Source: Streptomyces sp. A1136 (GTDB taxonomy: Bacteria > Actinomycetota > Actinomycetes > Streptomycetales > Streptomycetaceae). Taken from it: a stretch of 64,000 nucleotides of DNA. The position numbers were made by a program, and so were the translations under genes. This document shows positions 15,755 to 23,750 of the stretch, piece by piece. Where the stretch lies: NCBI RefSeq assembly GCF_004795055.1, contig NZ_SSBJ01000033.1, forward strand, positions 16,987 to 80,986, given 5' to 3'. Numbering within the stretch: the stretch's first letter is position 1; the number at the start of each line of letters is the position of its first letter. The notes under the pieces were generated by a model. That model was not told the DNA's origin. It ran no database searches and saw nothing but the letters and a program-made list of their open reading frames with translations.

Positions 15755-16660
15755 ATGAGCGACGGAGACCTCGACGGTACGTCCCAAGCCACCAGGCGCG
15801 GTTGTGCCCCCGCCCACTCCTGGCGCTGGTTCTTGATCCGAGCTGCCAGGCACGTGCCGAAGGGCGGCAGGAGCACACCTCAGTGGAAAACGCTGGGTGC
15901 CTCCTTTTTCGCGATTCTCCAAGCCGTGGGGCAAGCCGCCAACGAGGACGGCACCAACGCCTTCCTCGGTGTCGAGACGCTCATGGCCGTAGGCCGGTGT
16001 AGCAAGGACACCGTTCAGAAAGTGCTTGTGGCGGCGGAAGCCATGTGCTTGCTCCGCAAGACGGCAAACGCTTGCGGCGGACGCCACCCCAAACCCGCAA
16101 CCTACGCCTGCACATTCCCCCTCGGGGCCGACAGCGCAACGGGTGCAGGCCTTGACTGGGGGCTCGCGCTTTCCGTGTTGTCGAGCTCAGAGCACGACCG
16201 CCGGCTACGGCATAAGCGCGCCAAGGCCACCGAGCATCACATGACGCCCTCTGCGCGAGCAGTAAATGACGGCCAGGCTGCGTCACGTGACGCCGCCTGG
16301 GAAGCACCGGCTCGCGTTCAGGCGGCGTCACGTGACGAAGTCAAAGAGCGTCACGTGACGACTCAGGAGGAGTCACATGACGCCCCTACCAGGTTTCACC
16401 ATGGTCTTCACCATGAGGGGGCTGATGTCGTTCAACAACGTCAGGTGGATGACGGAACCCCTGCCGAAGGACCTGGCAACCAAGGGAGCCCAGGCAATGC
16501 CTCACACCCTTCCGCCAGCCTCTACGAGCGTCACCTTGCGGCTTGCGATCGCTGTCCCCGAGAGATCTGGTGCCCCGAAGGATCCCGCCTCCGGCGATAC
16601 CTCGCACAAGAACAGACCCGTAAACGAGCTCGCCACCTCCATGGCAGGGAGACGCCGTGA
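15755..16660 (+). CDS. Helix-turn-helix, replication-initiator-like protein
   Basis: A 301-residue protein. The N-terminal half (WKTLGASFFAILQAVGQAAN...LGVETLMAVGRCSKDTVQKVL) is a winged-helix domain of the type found in actinobacterial plasmid Rep and helix-turn-helix proteins. The middle is hydrophilic and disordered. The C-terminus has a conserved-looking Cys cluster (YERHLAACDRCPREIWCPEG). The disordered part is encoded by DNA carrying five phased palindromes (16237-16380), as in plasmids that keep iterons inside rep. The start is leaderless. No replication function is proven. Confidence 0.65.
   Translation: MSDGDLDGTSQATRRGCAPAHSWRWFLIRAARHVPKGGRSTPQWKTLGASFFAILQAVGQAANEDGTNAFLGVETLMAVGRCSKDTVQKVLVAAEAMCLLRKTANACGGRHPKPATYACTFPLGADSATGAGLDWGLALSVLSSSEHDRRLRHKRAKATEHHMTPSARAVNDGQAASRDAAWEAPARVQAASRDEVKERHVTTQEESHDAPTRFHHGLHHEGADVVQQRQVDDGTPAEGPGNQGSPGNASHPSASLYERHLAACDRCPREIWCPEGSRLRRYLAQEQTRKRARHLHGRETP
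16237..16380. repeat. Five phased GCGTCACRTGACG palindromes (iteron-like)
   Basis: TCACRTGA cores lie at 16237-16244, 16283-16290, 16328-16335, 16351-16358 and 16373-16380. Their centres are 46, 45, 23 and 22 bp apart, all multiples of about 22.5 bp, so every copy faces the same side of the helix. Copies 2, 3 and 5 are read in one codon register (TCA CGT/CAT GAC) and copies 1 and 4 in another (CAC ATG/GTG ACG). The conservation is therefore of DNA and not of peptide. A degenerate copy (GTAAATGACG) lies near 16263. They look like iterons or a cooperative operator. Confidence 0.72.
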
Positions 16661-16779
16661 TCCGTTCAGCGGCGGAGATCGACGTCAGGGATCGGGCAAA
16701 GCGGCCACACCCGCCGGGGAGGTCGGTAGACCGGTTGCCTCTGCCCTCGGTCTGCTGCACCGGAGATGTGAACTGTTGA
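16657..16779 (+). CDS. Candidate 40-residue ORF coupled to the Rep-like gene
   Basis: A GTG at 16657 overlaps the TGA stop of the upstream gene (GTGA), and CAGGGAGA stands at good spacing upstream. The product is basic and starts MIRSAAEIDVRDRAKRPHPP. It is not recognised. The overlap and ribosome site are the only support. Confidence 0.35.
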   Translation: MIRSAAEIDVRDRAKRPHPPGRSVDRLPLPSVCCTGDVNC

Positions 16780-16842
16780 CGGCATTGGGCCGGGTTGAGC
16801 GCGTGTCACCGGCAGGCCCCACACGCGTTGCCGCGGGAGGGT

Positions 16843-19800
16843 TCAGCTGGCGCTGACGTGCTGGGTGACGGGAGGGTTCTCTGAGAGCACTCGGTGGATG
16901 GTGTCCTCGGTGCGGTCGTCCAGGGAGATGTCGTAGGTGCGTGCCATCTGCTGGAGGCGGCCCACCGTCATGCGGACCGCGTAGGTGTTCCCCGCGGTCC
17001 ACTCGATGTTCAGGAGGTCGCGGTAGAGGAGCTCGGAGGTCTCCTCGACGTCGAGGGCCTGGAGGACGGTGCGGCGGGCGGCGTCGAGGTCGGGGGTGTC
17101 GCCGTCGGTGTGCCAGCGGGCGAGGGTGTGGGCGGTGTCGGTGATCCTAGACAGCATTTCCTGGATTACGACGTCGGCCCACGGCGGAGTACGGCCGTCG
17201 AACGGCTTGCCGCGCACGAGGGCCATGGCGGCTTCGAGGTCGGCGATTCCGGCCGTCGGCCCTGCGGCGAGGCCACGGGACGCCAACGCCCGGAACTGGG
17301 CCCAGTCGGAGGTGACGGACCGATGGAAGGTGTAGCTGCCGTTCTTTGGGCGGGGGAGGAGCGGTTGCCCATCCGGCGTGTCGCCGAATACGGCGCGGAT
17401 CTCGGAGAGGCGGGAGTGCAGGGTTCGGGTCGACCACGGGTTCACGGGGTCGACCGCCTTGCACAGGTACTCGGCGCTGCGCCCGGGTCGGAGGTGGATA
17501 AGGGCGGCGACGGCGGTGGTGCGGGGGGCGTGGGCGGCTCCGGTTCCGCCGGTGATGCGCAAGGGGCCGAGCATGTCGATGCGCACCTCGCCGGTGGTGC
17601 TGTCGGAGTCGGCCGGTTCAGGCTGCGATTGCGTGCCGGGTTCCTGGGCGCCTGCCTGGTGGGGGAGTGCGACGGCTCCGTTGGCCCTTGCGGCCGCGGC
17701 CGCAGCCTCAACGTCCGGCTGGTCCGCGGAGTCGGCATCGGCGTCCGGGTCATGTGACGTCGAGGTGGCGGGGCCGACGGGGTCGGGGGCGAGTTCGGCA
17801 AGGAGCGCCGGGAAGGGATTGCCGGGGTTGTGGGCGTCTTGGCTGGTGACCCGCACGGTCAGGGGCAGGCCCGAGGCGGCCGGCTGCTGGTGGCTTTCGG
17901 CGAACTCCCATGCCCCGGCCGCGGGCTCCGGGTCCTGAACGGATACCTGCAAGGTGTGGACATACTGCCGGTATTGCTCGTCGGTGACGCGCTGGAGCGT
18001 CACCGGGCTTTCCAGCGGGGCCAGGACGGTGGTCTGGTCGCGGGTGACATCGAGGATCTCGGCGTGGGGGAACGCCCTGCGGGCCGGCGGGGTGGCGGGC
18101 AGGACCACGGCGGTCTGGAGGTGGCGGGCGGAAGCGAGAGCGTCGGCGAGTAGGGCGACGTCTTCCTCGCCGTGGTCTGCGGCGCCGATCATCAGCCAGG
18201 GCAGAACCTGCTCCCCGGACTGGTGGGCTTCGACGAGGAGTTCACCCAGGTCGGCGGCGACGGCCGATAGGTGGGGCATGGTGCGGATCCGGCCCTGTGG
18301 CAGGAGCCCGGACAGGCGGCTGCCGAGTCCGCAGGTCAGGATCTCGACGTAGTCGGTCCACCGGCTCGTGCCCAGCTCCAACGCGAGGGCGCGGCCGACT
18401 TCGAGAATCTCTTCGGCGCTGCCGTCCAGCAGCAGGACACGGCAGGTGGTGAGGTCGGCCAACAGGAGGCCGTCATCGTCCGCGCCGAGCGTGACCAGCC
18501 CCGGGTACGGGGCGTGGACGTCGGCCAGTTCCCCGGCGGCCGGGAGCACGGCCTGATCGTCCAAGACCCAGGTACGGGTGTCCGGGCCGGCGGTGAACGG
18601 GGTGATCGGATCCGCGGGTTCGTCCAACAACAGCATGATGCCGTCGCCTGAGAGCCGCGCCCCGCGCAGCGCGGGCAGGGCCTCCTGGTCGGCGGCGGCG
18701 TGGTGCGCGAGGGCGCGCAGCACATGGTCGAGGAGCTCGACGCCCTGCGGCTGGGCGAGTGCGCCCAGGACTTGCTCGATGGTGGTGGGGTCGTCGTCTT
18801 GGGCGATGGTCTCACCCGCGCGGCGGGCGCGCTGTTGCAGAATCCGCCGCACGCCGAGCGCCCCGGCGAGAGAGGCGGTCAGTAGCGTGCCGATCCCGGC
18901 GATCAGTACCCAGTTGATCCGGTTCGCGGCGGAGACGACATGCGGTGCACCCACCGTGGGCGAGGCTGTGGTCGAGGAGGCCGTCGGGCTGTTCGCGGCC
19001 GGCGGGGCGGATGGCTTCGCGGTTTGGGCGGTGGGCGTGCTCGCGGTGGGCGCCTGCTTGGCCGTGGACGGTGAAGGCGTGGCGGGCACCGAGGTGCTTG
19101 TCGAGCTCGGGGCCCCGGGGGTTGCGGTCGGGGTGGGGGTGGGTTTCGGGGTCGGCGTCGCCGGCGGGGTGGGTTTGGTGGGCGCGTCCGGTGCCTGGGC
19201 GGCGGGTGAGGGGGTCACTGTGGGCGCAGTCGCGACGGGAGGGGTGTGGAGGGTGAGCTGCTGTCCGGGGTAGATCAGGTTCGGGTCGGTGAACGTACCG
19301 CCGTCGGGCAGGGGCGTGCCCTTGTTCAGCCCGAAGATCTCCGGGTACCGGTCCACATCGCCGAGCTGCTCGCCGGCGATGGAGGAGAGGCTGTCTCCCT
19401 CGCGGACGGTGTACTGCGAGCCGTCGGCCGCGGTGGCGGCGGCCGTGCCGTGCTCGCCCTGGGCGCGGACTCCCGTGCTCGGGGGAGGAGTGGCGTCGGC
19501 GGGGAGGGTGAGGGCCCATCCGGGCTGGATGGGCTGGTCGGCACGGAAGACTGTGCCGTCGGTCATGGTGTGGCCCTCGTTGAGGGCGGCGATGTCCGTC
19601 CACCGCTCGCCGTCACCCAGGACCTGTTCGGCGATGGACCACAGGCTCTCGGCCGGCCGCACGTCCCGCACGGTGTACTGGGCCGCGTCGGCGCTGTGGT
19701 CGGTGGCCGGCGCATGGATGGTGGGGCTGGTGCCCGGGACGGGCGCCGCGCTGACGCTCACCGGTGACACGGGCGCTGGTGAGGCGGTGGCGGGGACGGC

Positions 19801-20202
19801 AAGAGCGGTCCCGGCGGGCAGCGCCAGGAGCACGGTGCCGACCAGGGCGGCGGCGGCCCGCTGCCCGACCAGTCCCCTGATCTGCGGGGCGGCGCGGCCG
19901 CGGAGCTGGGCGGGAATCTCCACCAGGACCGCGCACGCGAACAGCGCCCACCCCGCCCACCCGGCGACGGCCAAGGCCAGCAGGAACACCTGGCCCGAGT
20001 CGTCGGTGGACAGCAGCTGCGACAATGCGGCCAGGCCCGGCGGCCCGACGATGGCGCTCGCCCACCACAACAGGACGGGCAGGCCGGCCAGCAGCGCGGC
20101 CAAAGCGGTGAGGCTGAGCAGGCCGCGCACCAGCGCGGCCGCACTCTGGGCGCCGGAACGCTGGCGTGGCGGCGGCTTGCGGACGGTGGCGGGTTTCGGC
20201 AT
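16843..20202 (-). CDS. Tad-locus membrane protein with LysM and BTAD domains
   Basis: An 1119-residue protein with three hydrophobic segments in the first 140 residues. Two LysM-type peptidoglycan-binding domains follow: YTVRDVRPAESLWSIAEQVLG at about 174-234 and YTVREGDSLSSIAGEQLG at about 262-317. Next are a Pro/Thr-rich wall-spanning stretch (about 320-410), another membrane segment (about 427-450), a cytoplasmic region, an OmpR-like winged helix (VRIDMLGPLRITGG, about 871) and a bacterial transcriptional activation domain (about 965-1105). It is the last gene of the Tad operon, 35 bp after the TadG-like gene. It could link wall or pilus state to transcription, but that is inference. Confidence 0.85.
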   Translation of the reverse strand: MPKPATVRKPPPRQRSGAQSAAALVRGLLSLTALAALLAGLPVLLWWASAIVGPPGLAALSQLLSTDDSGQVFLLALAVAGWAGWALFACAVLVEIPAQLRGRAAPQIRGLVGQRAAAALVGTVLLALPAGTALAVPATASPAPVSPVSVSAAPVPGTSPTIHAPATDHSADAAQYTVRDVRPAESLWSIAEQVLGDGERWTDIAALNEGHTMTDGTVFRADQPIQPGWALTLPADATPPPSTGVRAQGEHGTAAATAADGSQYTVREGDSLSSIAGEQLGDVDRYPEIFGLNKGTPLPDGGTFTDPNLIYPGQQLTLHTPPVATAPTVTPSPAAQAPDAPTKPTPPATPTPKPTPTPTATPGAPSSTSTSVPATPSPSTAKQAPTASTPTAQTAKPSAPPAANSPTASSTTASPTVGAPHVVSAANRINWVLIAGIGTLLTASLAGALGVRRILQQRARRAGETIAQDDDPTTIEQVLGALAQPQGVELLDHVLRALAHHAAADQEALPALRGARLSGDGIMLLLDEPADPITPFTAGPDTRTWVLDDQAVLPAAGELADVHAPYPGLVTLGADDDGLLLADLTTCRVLLLDGSAEEILEVGRALALELGTSRWTDYVEILTCGLGSRLSGLLPQGRIRTMPHLSAVAADLGELLVEAHQSGEQVLPWLMIGAADHGEEDVALLADALASARHLQTAVVLPATPPARRAFPHAEILDVTRDQTTVLAPLESPVTLQRVTDEQYRQYVHTLQVSVQDPEPAAGAWEFAESHQQPAASGLPLTVRVTSQDAHNPGNPFPALLAELAPDPVGPATSTSHDPDADADSADQPDVEAAAAAARANGAVALPHQAGAQEPGTQSQPEPADSDSTTGEVRIDMLGPLRITGGTGAAHAPRTTAVAALIHLRPGRSAEYLCKAVDPVNPWSTRTLHSRLSEIRAVFGDTPDGQPLLPRPKNGSYTFHRSVTSDWAQFRALASRGLAAGPTAGIADLEAAMALVRGKPFDGRTPPWADVVIQEMLSRITDTAHTLARWHTDGDTPDLDAARRTVLQALDVEETSELLYRDLLNIEWTAGNTYAVRMTVGRLQQMARTYDISLDDRTEDTIHRVLSENPPVTQHVSAS

Positions 20203-20237
20203 CGGCTGGGGTCCTTCTTGCTTCGGGCGGGCGGGTG

Positions 20238-20723
20238 TTATTGGGGCTGGGCGACGCCGTGCAACAGCCGCGCCGATCCGTGTCCGGTGACGTCCATCGA
20301 TCCGATCCCGGCGATCGCCAGGAACTTCGTCGGGTATATGTCGTGGACGGTGACGGTGAGCTGGGTGCGGTCGGCTGACAGGCTGGCGCTGCCGCGGGTT
20401 CCGGCGCGGGCGAGGTATGCCTGCGCCGCAGCCTGTGCGGCATCGGGATCGACCCGGATCGCGCTGCCGGTGACGGCGGCCGCGGGGTCGATGGCCTGTC
20501 CGGCGGCGCGGGCGGCCTCCATCGCTACGGAGTCGGCGCGTTCGGTGGCGCGGAGTTTGCCGCTGCCGTCGATGGCCAGGCCGATGATGCCGATGAGCGC
20601 GACGGTGACGATCGCGGTGTAGATGGCGATCCCGCCCTCGTCACCGCGCAGCCGACTGCGAACCGGTCCCGGCTCGGGTTCGGCCTCTGTTGTCGTTTCC
20701 GGTGCTCGTGCTGGTGGGGGCAT
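20238..20723 (-). CDS. TadG-like pseudopilin/secreted pilus protein
   Basis: A 161-residue protein with a hydrophilic, Pro/Glu-rich N-terminus, one membrane segment (GGIAIYTAIVTVALIGIIGLAID) and a TadG-type region after it (GSGKLRATERADSVAMEAARAAGQ). The ATG at 20723 follows GGGAGGGA and stands four bases after the preceding gene's stop. An upstream in-frame start at 20756 overlaps that gene and is less likely. In Tad systems TadE/F/G are minor pilins that aid Flp assembly and secretion. Confidence 0.78.
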   Translation of the reverse strand: MPPPARAPETTTEAEPEPGPVRSRLRGDEGGIAIYTAIVTVALIGIIGLAIDGSGKLRATERADSVAMEAARAAGQAIDPAAAVTGSAIRVDPDAAQAAAQAYLARAGTRGSASLSADRTQLTVTVHDIYPTKFLAIAGIGSMDVTGHGSARLLHGVAQPQ

Positions 20724-20727
20724 GGCC

Positions 20728-21192
20728 CTATCCCTCCCTGTAGCGGTAGGCGTCAACGACGGAAGCGAAGCGGCTGGTCAGCGTCTTGGACCCGGGGACG
20801 CCGGGGAGCAGGAGGTCGGCCATGGTGACAGTGCAGGAGATCGTCACGGTGACGGTGCCGACCTCACCGAGCGGTACGGCCAACCCGGCCGTGTCGACGC
20901 GGGTACTGGACGACGCGCAATGGATTCCCTGATCTGCGAGGGAGCGGGCCGCTGCGGCGGCGGCTTCGGCCTGGGCGCCGGATTGGGTACGTGAGATCGA
21001 TGCGGCGCGAGCCGCGTCCTCGGCGGCGGCGTCGATCTTCGCGCCGGAGGTGACGATCCGCCCGCCGGCAATGGCCATGCACAACAGCATCAGCAGCAGC
21101 GGGATCACGATCGCGGCCGCGATCGTCTCGCTGCCCCGGTCGTCGCGGACCAGACCCTTCCACCGCGGCCACCATCGGTTTCGAGGTGTCAT
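20728..21192 (-). CDS. TadE/TadF-like minor pilin
   Basis: A 154-residue protein with a short cytoplasmic head ending in DDRGSETIAAAIVIPLLLML, a prepilin-like junction with a Glu five residues into the hydrophobic helix, then an Ala-rich helix (GAKIDAAAEDAARAASISR) and a beta-rich extracytoplasmic tail with two cysteines. Its ATG at 21192 overlaps the stop of the preceding TadE-like gene (ATGA), so the two are coupled. Confidence 0.8.
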   Translation of the reverse strand: MTPRNRWWPRWKGLVRDDRGSETIAAAIVIPLLLMLLCMAIAGGRIVTSGAKIDAAAEDAARAASISRTQSGAQAEAAAAAARSLADQGIHCASSSTRVDTAGLAVPLGEVGTVTVTISCTVTMADLLLPGVPGSKTLTSRFASVVDAYRYREG

Positions 21193-21647
21193 GGGGTGGT
21201 CCACCGTTCGCGTGGGGCTCCGGCGGACTGGGACACGCTTAGTCCTGACAGGCCGGGGATCAGGGAGGGCGCGGTGCCGGTGACCGCCACCCGGACTTCG
21301 GTTGCGCTGGTGCCGGAGGTACTCACCGTGCTCTGAGTGAGGCTGTCGCCAGCGATGCGGCTCAGGGTCTCGTGGGCACGTGCCGCGCCCGCGTCCTCGG
21401 GGGCCTGGTAGACGCGGGCGGCGGCCACGCCTTCACGGGCGGCGGTGAGCGCGATGTTCCGGGCGAAGAACCACATGGACGCCTGCACGACCGCGACGGT
21501 CACCAGGATGACGAAAGGGAAGACGATTGCCATCTGAATGGACGCCTCGCCCCGGTCTCCCCGGCCTGTCCGCTCTCTCGGGCGTCGGTCCACGGCGGCG
21601 GGGACAGCTGCCTGTGGCGCGGGTCCGGCCTGCGCAGTGTCGAACAC
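21189..21647 (-). CDS. TadE-like minor pilin
   Basis: A 152-residue protein: a hydrophilic leader to DRGEASIQMAIVFPFVILV (about 31-50), which carries the TadE junction with the conserved Glu, then a membrane helix and a helical stalk (NIALTAAREGVAAARVYQ). It starts at GTG 21647 with GGGAGGG upstream. It belongs to the Tad operon between the Flp-like pilin and the second TadE/F protein. Confidence 0.82.
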   Translation of the reverse strand: MFDTAQAGPAPQAAVPAAVDRRPRERTGRGDRGEASIQMAIVFPFVILVTVAVVQASMWFFARNIALTAAREGVAAARVYQAPEDAGAARAHETLSRIAGDSLTQSTVSTSGTSATEVRVAVTGTAPSLIPGLSGLSVSQSAGAPRERWTTP

Positions 21648-21693
21648 CGCGCCCTCCCCTCTGTTGTCTGTGCGCTCTTGTGCCGGGCGGGGT

Positions 21694-21894
21694 TCAGATG
21701 CCGGAGAGCTTGCCGTTGTACTTGGTGATGACGATTCCGATGGTCCCGGCGATGGCGAGGGCGCCGGCGACGGCGGCCACCCAGATGATGATGGTGGTGA
21801 TCGAGATGTCTCCTCGGTCCTGGGAGCTGTGCTCCTTGATGGCCTCCCAGTGGGACTTCGCGGCGAGCGACAGGCGCAGTGCGAGCTTGTTCAT
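21694..21894 (-). CDS. Flp-like pilin subunit
   Basis: A 66-residue protein, the usual size of a Flp pilin, with a charged leader and a single hydrophobic helix (SITTIIIWVAAVAGALAIAGTIGIV) near the C-terminus. AAGGGAGAA stands upstream of the ATG. It is the main fibre candidate of this Tad locus. The leader reads QDRGDISI with Asp where the usual prepilin junction has GxxxxE, so processing by a prepilin peptidase (none in the window) may follow unusual rules. Confidence 0.75.
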   Translation of the reverse strand: MNKLALRLSLAAKSHWEAIKEHSSQDRGDISITTIIIWVAAVAGALAIAGTIGIVITKYNGKLSGI

Positions 21895-21918
21895 CAGGGT
21901 TCTCCCTTGCTGCGTGGG

Positions 21919-22809
21919 TTAGGTGTTGATCATGCGGAGGACGCCGGGGAACGCGATGAGGAGCATGACGAGCACGGCCATGAGCGCGCCGGGGGCGGTC
22001 ATCTTCTCCGAGTTGGCGTTGGCGTCGGCGGCCTGCGCGGAGAGGAGTTCGGTGCGCAGGTTCCGTGCGCGGGAGCGGAGTGTGGCGTAGACGGAGGCGC
22101 CGTCGTCGGCGGACTGCCGCATGATCGCGGCGAGGTCGTCCAGGACGGGCAGGTCCAGTTCGGCGGTGAGGAGTGCCAGGGACTCCCAGTGGGCGATCTT
22201 GTCCACGCGGGACTGGGCCAGTGCGCCCTGGATCCGTTGGAAGGCCCAGCCTTGGCCGACTTGGGCGGCCTGTTCCATGGCCTGTTCGGCGGAGACGTTC
22301 CCGGCCCGGCGCAGCGCGACGAGGTCGAGGTAGGCGGCCATGGCGTGCGCGAACTCCGCACGCGCCCGCTTCGCCTTGTCCCTGAGCGCGAGATCGGGGG
22401 CGAACCACAGGACCAAGGCGGCCAGGATCCCGACGATCGCCGGGAGGTAGAGCGGCACGCCGAGCAGCAGAAGGGGGATCGTGGACAGGGGCGGCAGTAG
22501 CAGCCCCGCGCCCGCCAACGCGACCTTCGTCAGCAGGAACCGGCCCGGGGTGGTGCCGGTGAGGGCGAGGTCCTTGTAGGGGATTCGCACGCCCGGCACG
22601 TCCGCGAGGCGTTCGACCAGCCATTGCCCCCACCGCTCGTCCCGGTCGGCGCCCGGATCGCCGGAAGCGGCGGCGGGTGGGGCTGCGGGCTGGTTCAGGC
22701 GGCGCAGCGCCGGCCCGAGGGCGGGTGCGGGCCGTAGGACCTCGCGGATCAGCAGGGCGGCGCCGCCTCCGATGGCGGCCCCGGACAAGATCGCGGCTAC
22801 CGGTGTCAT
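21919..22809 (-). CDS. tadC: Tad pilus inner-membrane platform protein TadC
   Basis: A 296-residue T2SSF-type protein. It has one N-terminal helix, a pair of helices at about 95-140, and a helical cytoplasmic domain (EFAHAMAAYLDLVALRRAGNVSAEQAMEQAAQVG) with a final membrane helix (GALMAVLVMLLIAFPGVLRM). Its ATG overlaps the TadB stop (ATGA). It forms the platform that couples the TadA ATPase to pilin extrusion. The longer frame to 23076 runs antisense through tadB and is rejected. Confidence 0.88.
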   Translation of the reverse strand: MTPVAAILSGAAIGGGAALLIREVLRPAPALGPALRRLNQPAAPPAAASGDPGADRDERWGQWLVERLADVPGVRIPYKDLALTGTTPGRFLLTKVALAGAGLLLPPLSTIPLLLLGVPLYLPAIVGILAALVLWFAPDLALRDKAKRARAEFAHAMAAYLDLVALRRAGNVSAEQAMEQAAQVGQGWAFQRIQGALAQSRVDKIAHWESLALLTAELDLPVLDDLAAIMRQSADDGASVYATLRSRARNLRTELLSAQAADANANSEKMTAPGALMAVLVMLLIAFPGVLRMINT

Positions 22810-23750
22810 GCCGTCACCTCCACGATCTCGACCCCGGCCCCGGTCTCTGTCACGTCCGCGGGCGGGGTCGGCGTGATGGCGCTGCGCGGGTCCGCGACGA
22901 GGAAGCGGGGGACCGGCTTGCTGTCGGCGATCTGTCGCATCAGAGCGAGAACCCCGACGAAACCGGCCAACAGAACGGCCAAGACCAACTGCCCGAGCGT
23001 GCTGCCGTAGGGGGCGGTGTAGGAGGGGACGAGGAAACCGGCACCGATCACACCCAGGGTGATGATGGTCATCCACCGCATCGTCGTGCGCGGTTTCGCC
23101 CGGTCGGCCTCGATCGCCCGCCGGTGCGCGACTTCCTCGTGCACCGACTCGGCGAGATCATCCAGCACCTGGGCGAGACCGGGGCCACGGTCAGCCGCCG
23201 ACAGCACGAGCGCGGCCACCACCTTGTCGGCCGTCACGTCATCGAGCGCGTCCCCGAACAGCCGCAGCGCGTCGGTGGGCCGCCATCCGACCTGGAGCCG
23301 GTCGACCAGGTCGGCGACCTCGCCCGCGATGTCCTCAGGGCACCCCTTGCGGGAAATCTGCAACGCCTCGTCCAGCCCGCGCCCGAGCCTGAGCACGTTG
23401 GCCAGACGCTGGGTCCAGTCGCCCAGCGCCTCCAGTTTCCCGATCCGTGTGGTGGCCGACTTCGTCGGCGACAGCAGCCACGGCACCCCGATCACCACCA
23501 GGAACACCATCGCGCCGGCGACGAACACCCCGGACACCAGCCACAGCAGCATCCCGGCCAGCGCCCCACCGACCGACCGGGTGCGGCGAGCCATCTTCTG
23601 GTCCCGGCTGGCGAGTTCCCGCCCGGCCCTGAGACGGGCTGCTAGGCCGGGCCCCTTCGGCAGGCGGGTGCCGATGATTCCGGCGACCAGCCCCACCAGA
23701 CCGGCCGTGAGGGCAAGGCCGGCCAGAACCCACATCAGCAAGATGGTCAC
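22806..23750 (-). CDS. tadB: Tad pilus inner-membrane platform protein TadB
   Basis: A 314-residue T2SSF-type protein with two N-terminal membrane segments, a cytoplasmic domain (LANVLRLGRGLDEALQISRKGCPEDIAGEVADLV ... ADRGPGLAQVLDDLAESVHEE) and two C-terminal membrane segments. It starts at GTG 23750 overlapping the TadA stop (GTGA), with GGAGG eight bases upstream. It pairs with TadC as the platform of the secretion machine. Confidence 0.88.
   Translation of the reverse strand: MTILLMWVLAGLALTAGLVGLVAGIIGTRLPKGPGLAARLRAGRELASRDQKMARRTRSVGGALAGMLLWLVSGVFVAGAMVFLVVIGVPWLLSPTKSATTRIGKLEALGDWTQRLANVLRLGRGLDEALQISRKGCPEDIAGEVADLVDRLQVGWRPTDALRLFGDALDDVTADKVVAALVLSAADRGPGLAQVLDDLAESVHEEVAHRRAIEADRAKPRTTMRWMTIITLGVIGAGFLVPSYTAPYGSTLGQLVLAVLLAGFVGVLALMRQIADSKPVPRFLVADPRSAITPTPPADVTETGAGVEIVEVTA

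Noticed and set aside
16237..16380. Reading the TCACGTGA palindromes as chromosome-partition parS sites
   Set aside because: parS in streptomycetes is GTTTCACGTGAAAC with TT/AA flanks. The copies here have GCG/ACG flanks and a tight 22-bp phasing, which parS does not show.
16894..17757. Long plus-strand frame opposite the LysM-BTAD gene
   Set aside because: The opposite strand carries recognisable LysM, winged-helix and BTAD domains; the plus product has none.
22810..23076. Extended TadC start at 23076
   Set aside because: The extension lies inside tadB in another frame. The ATG at 22809 overlaps the TadB stop as elsewhere in the operon.
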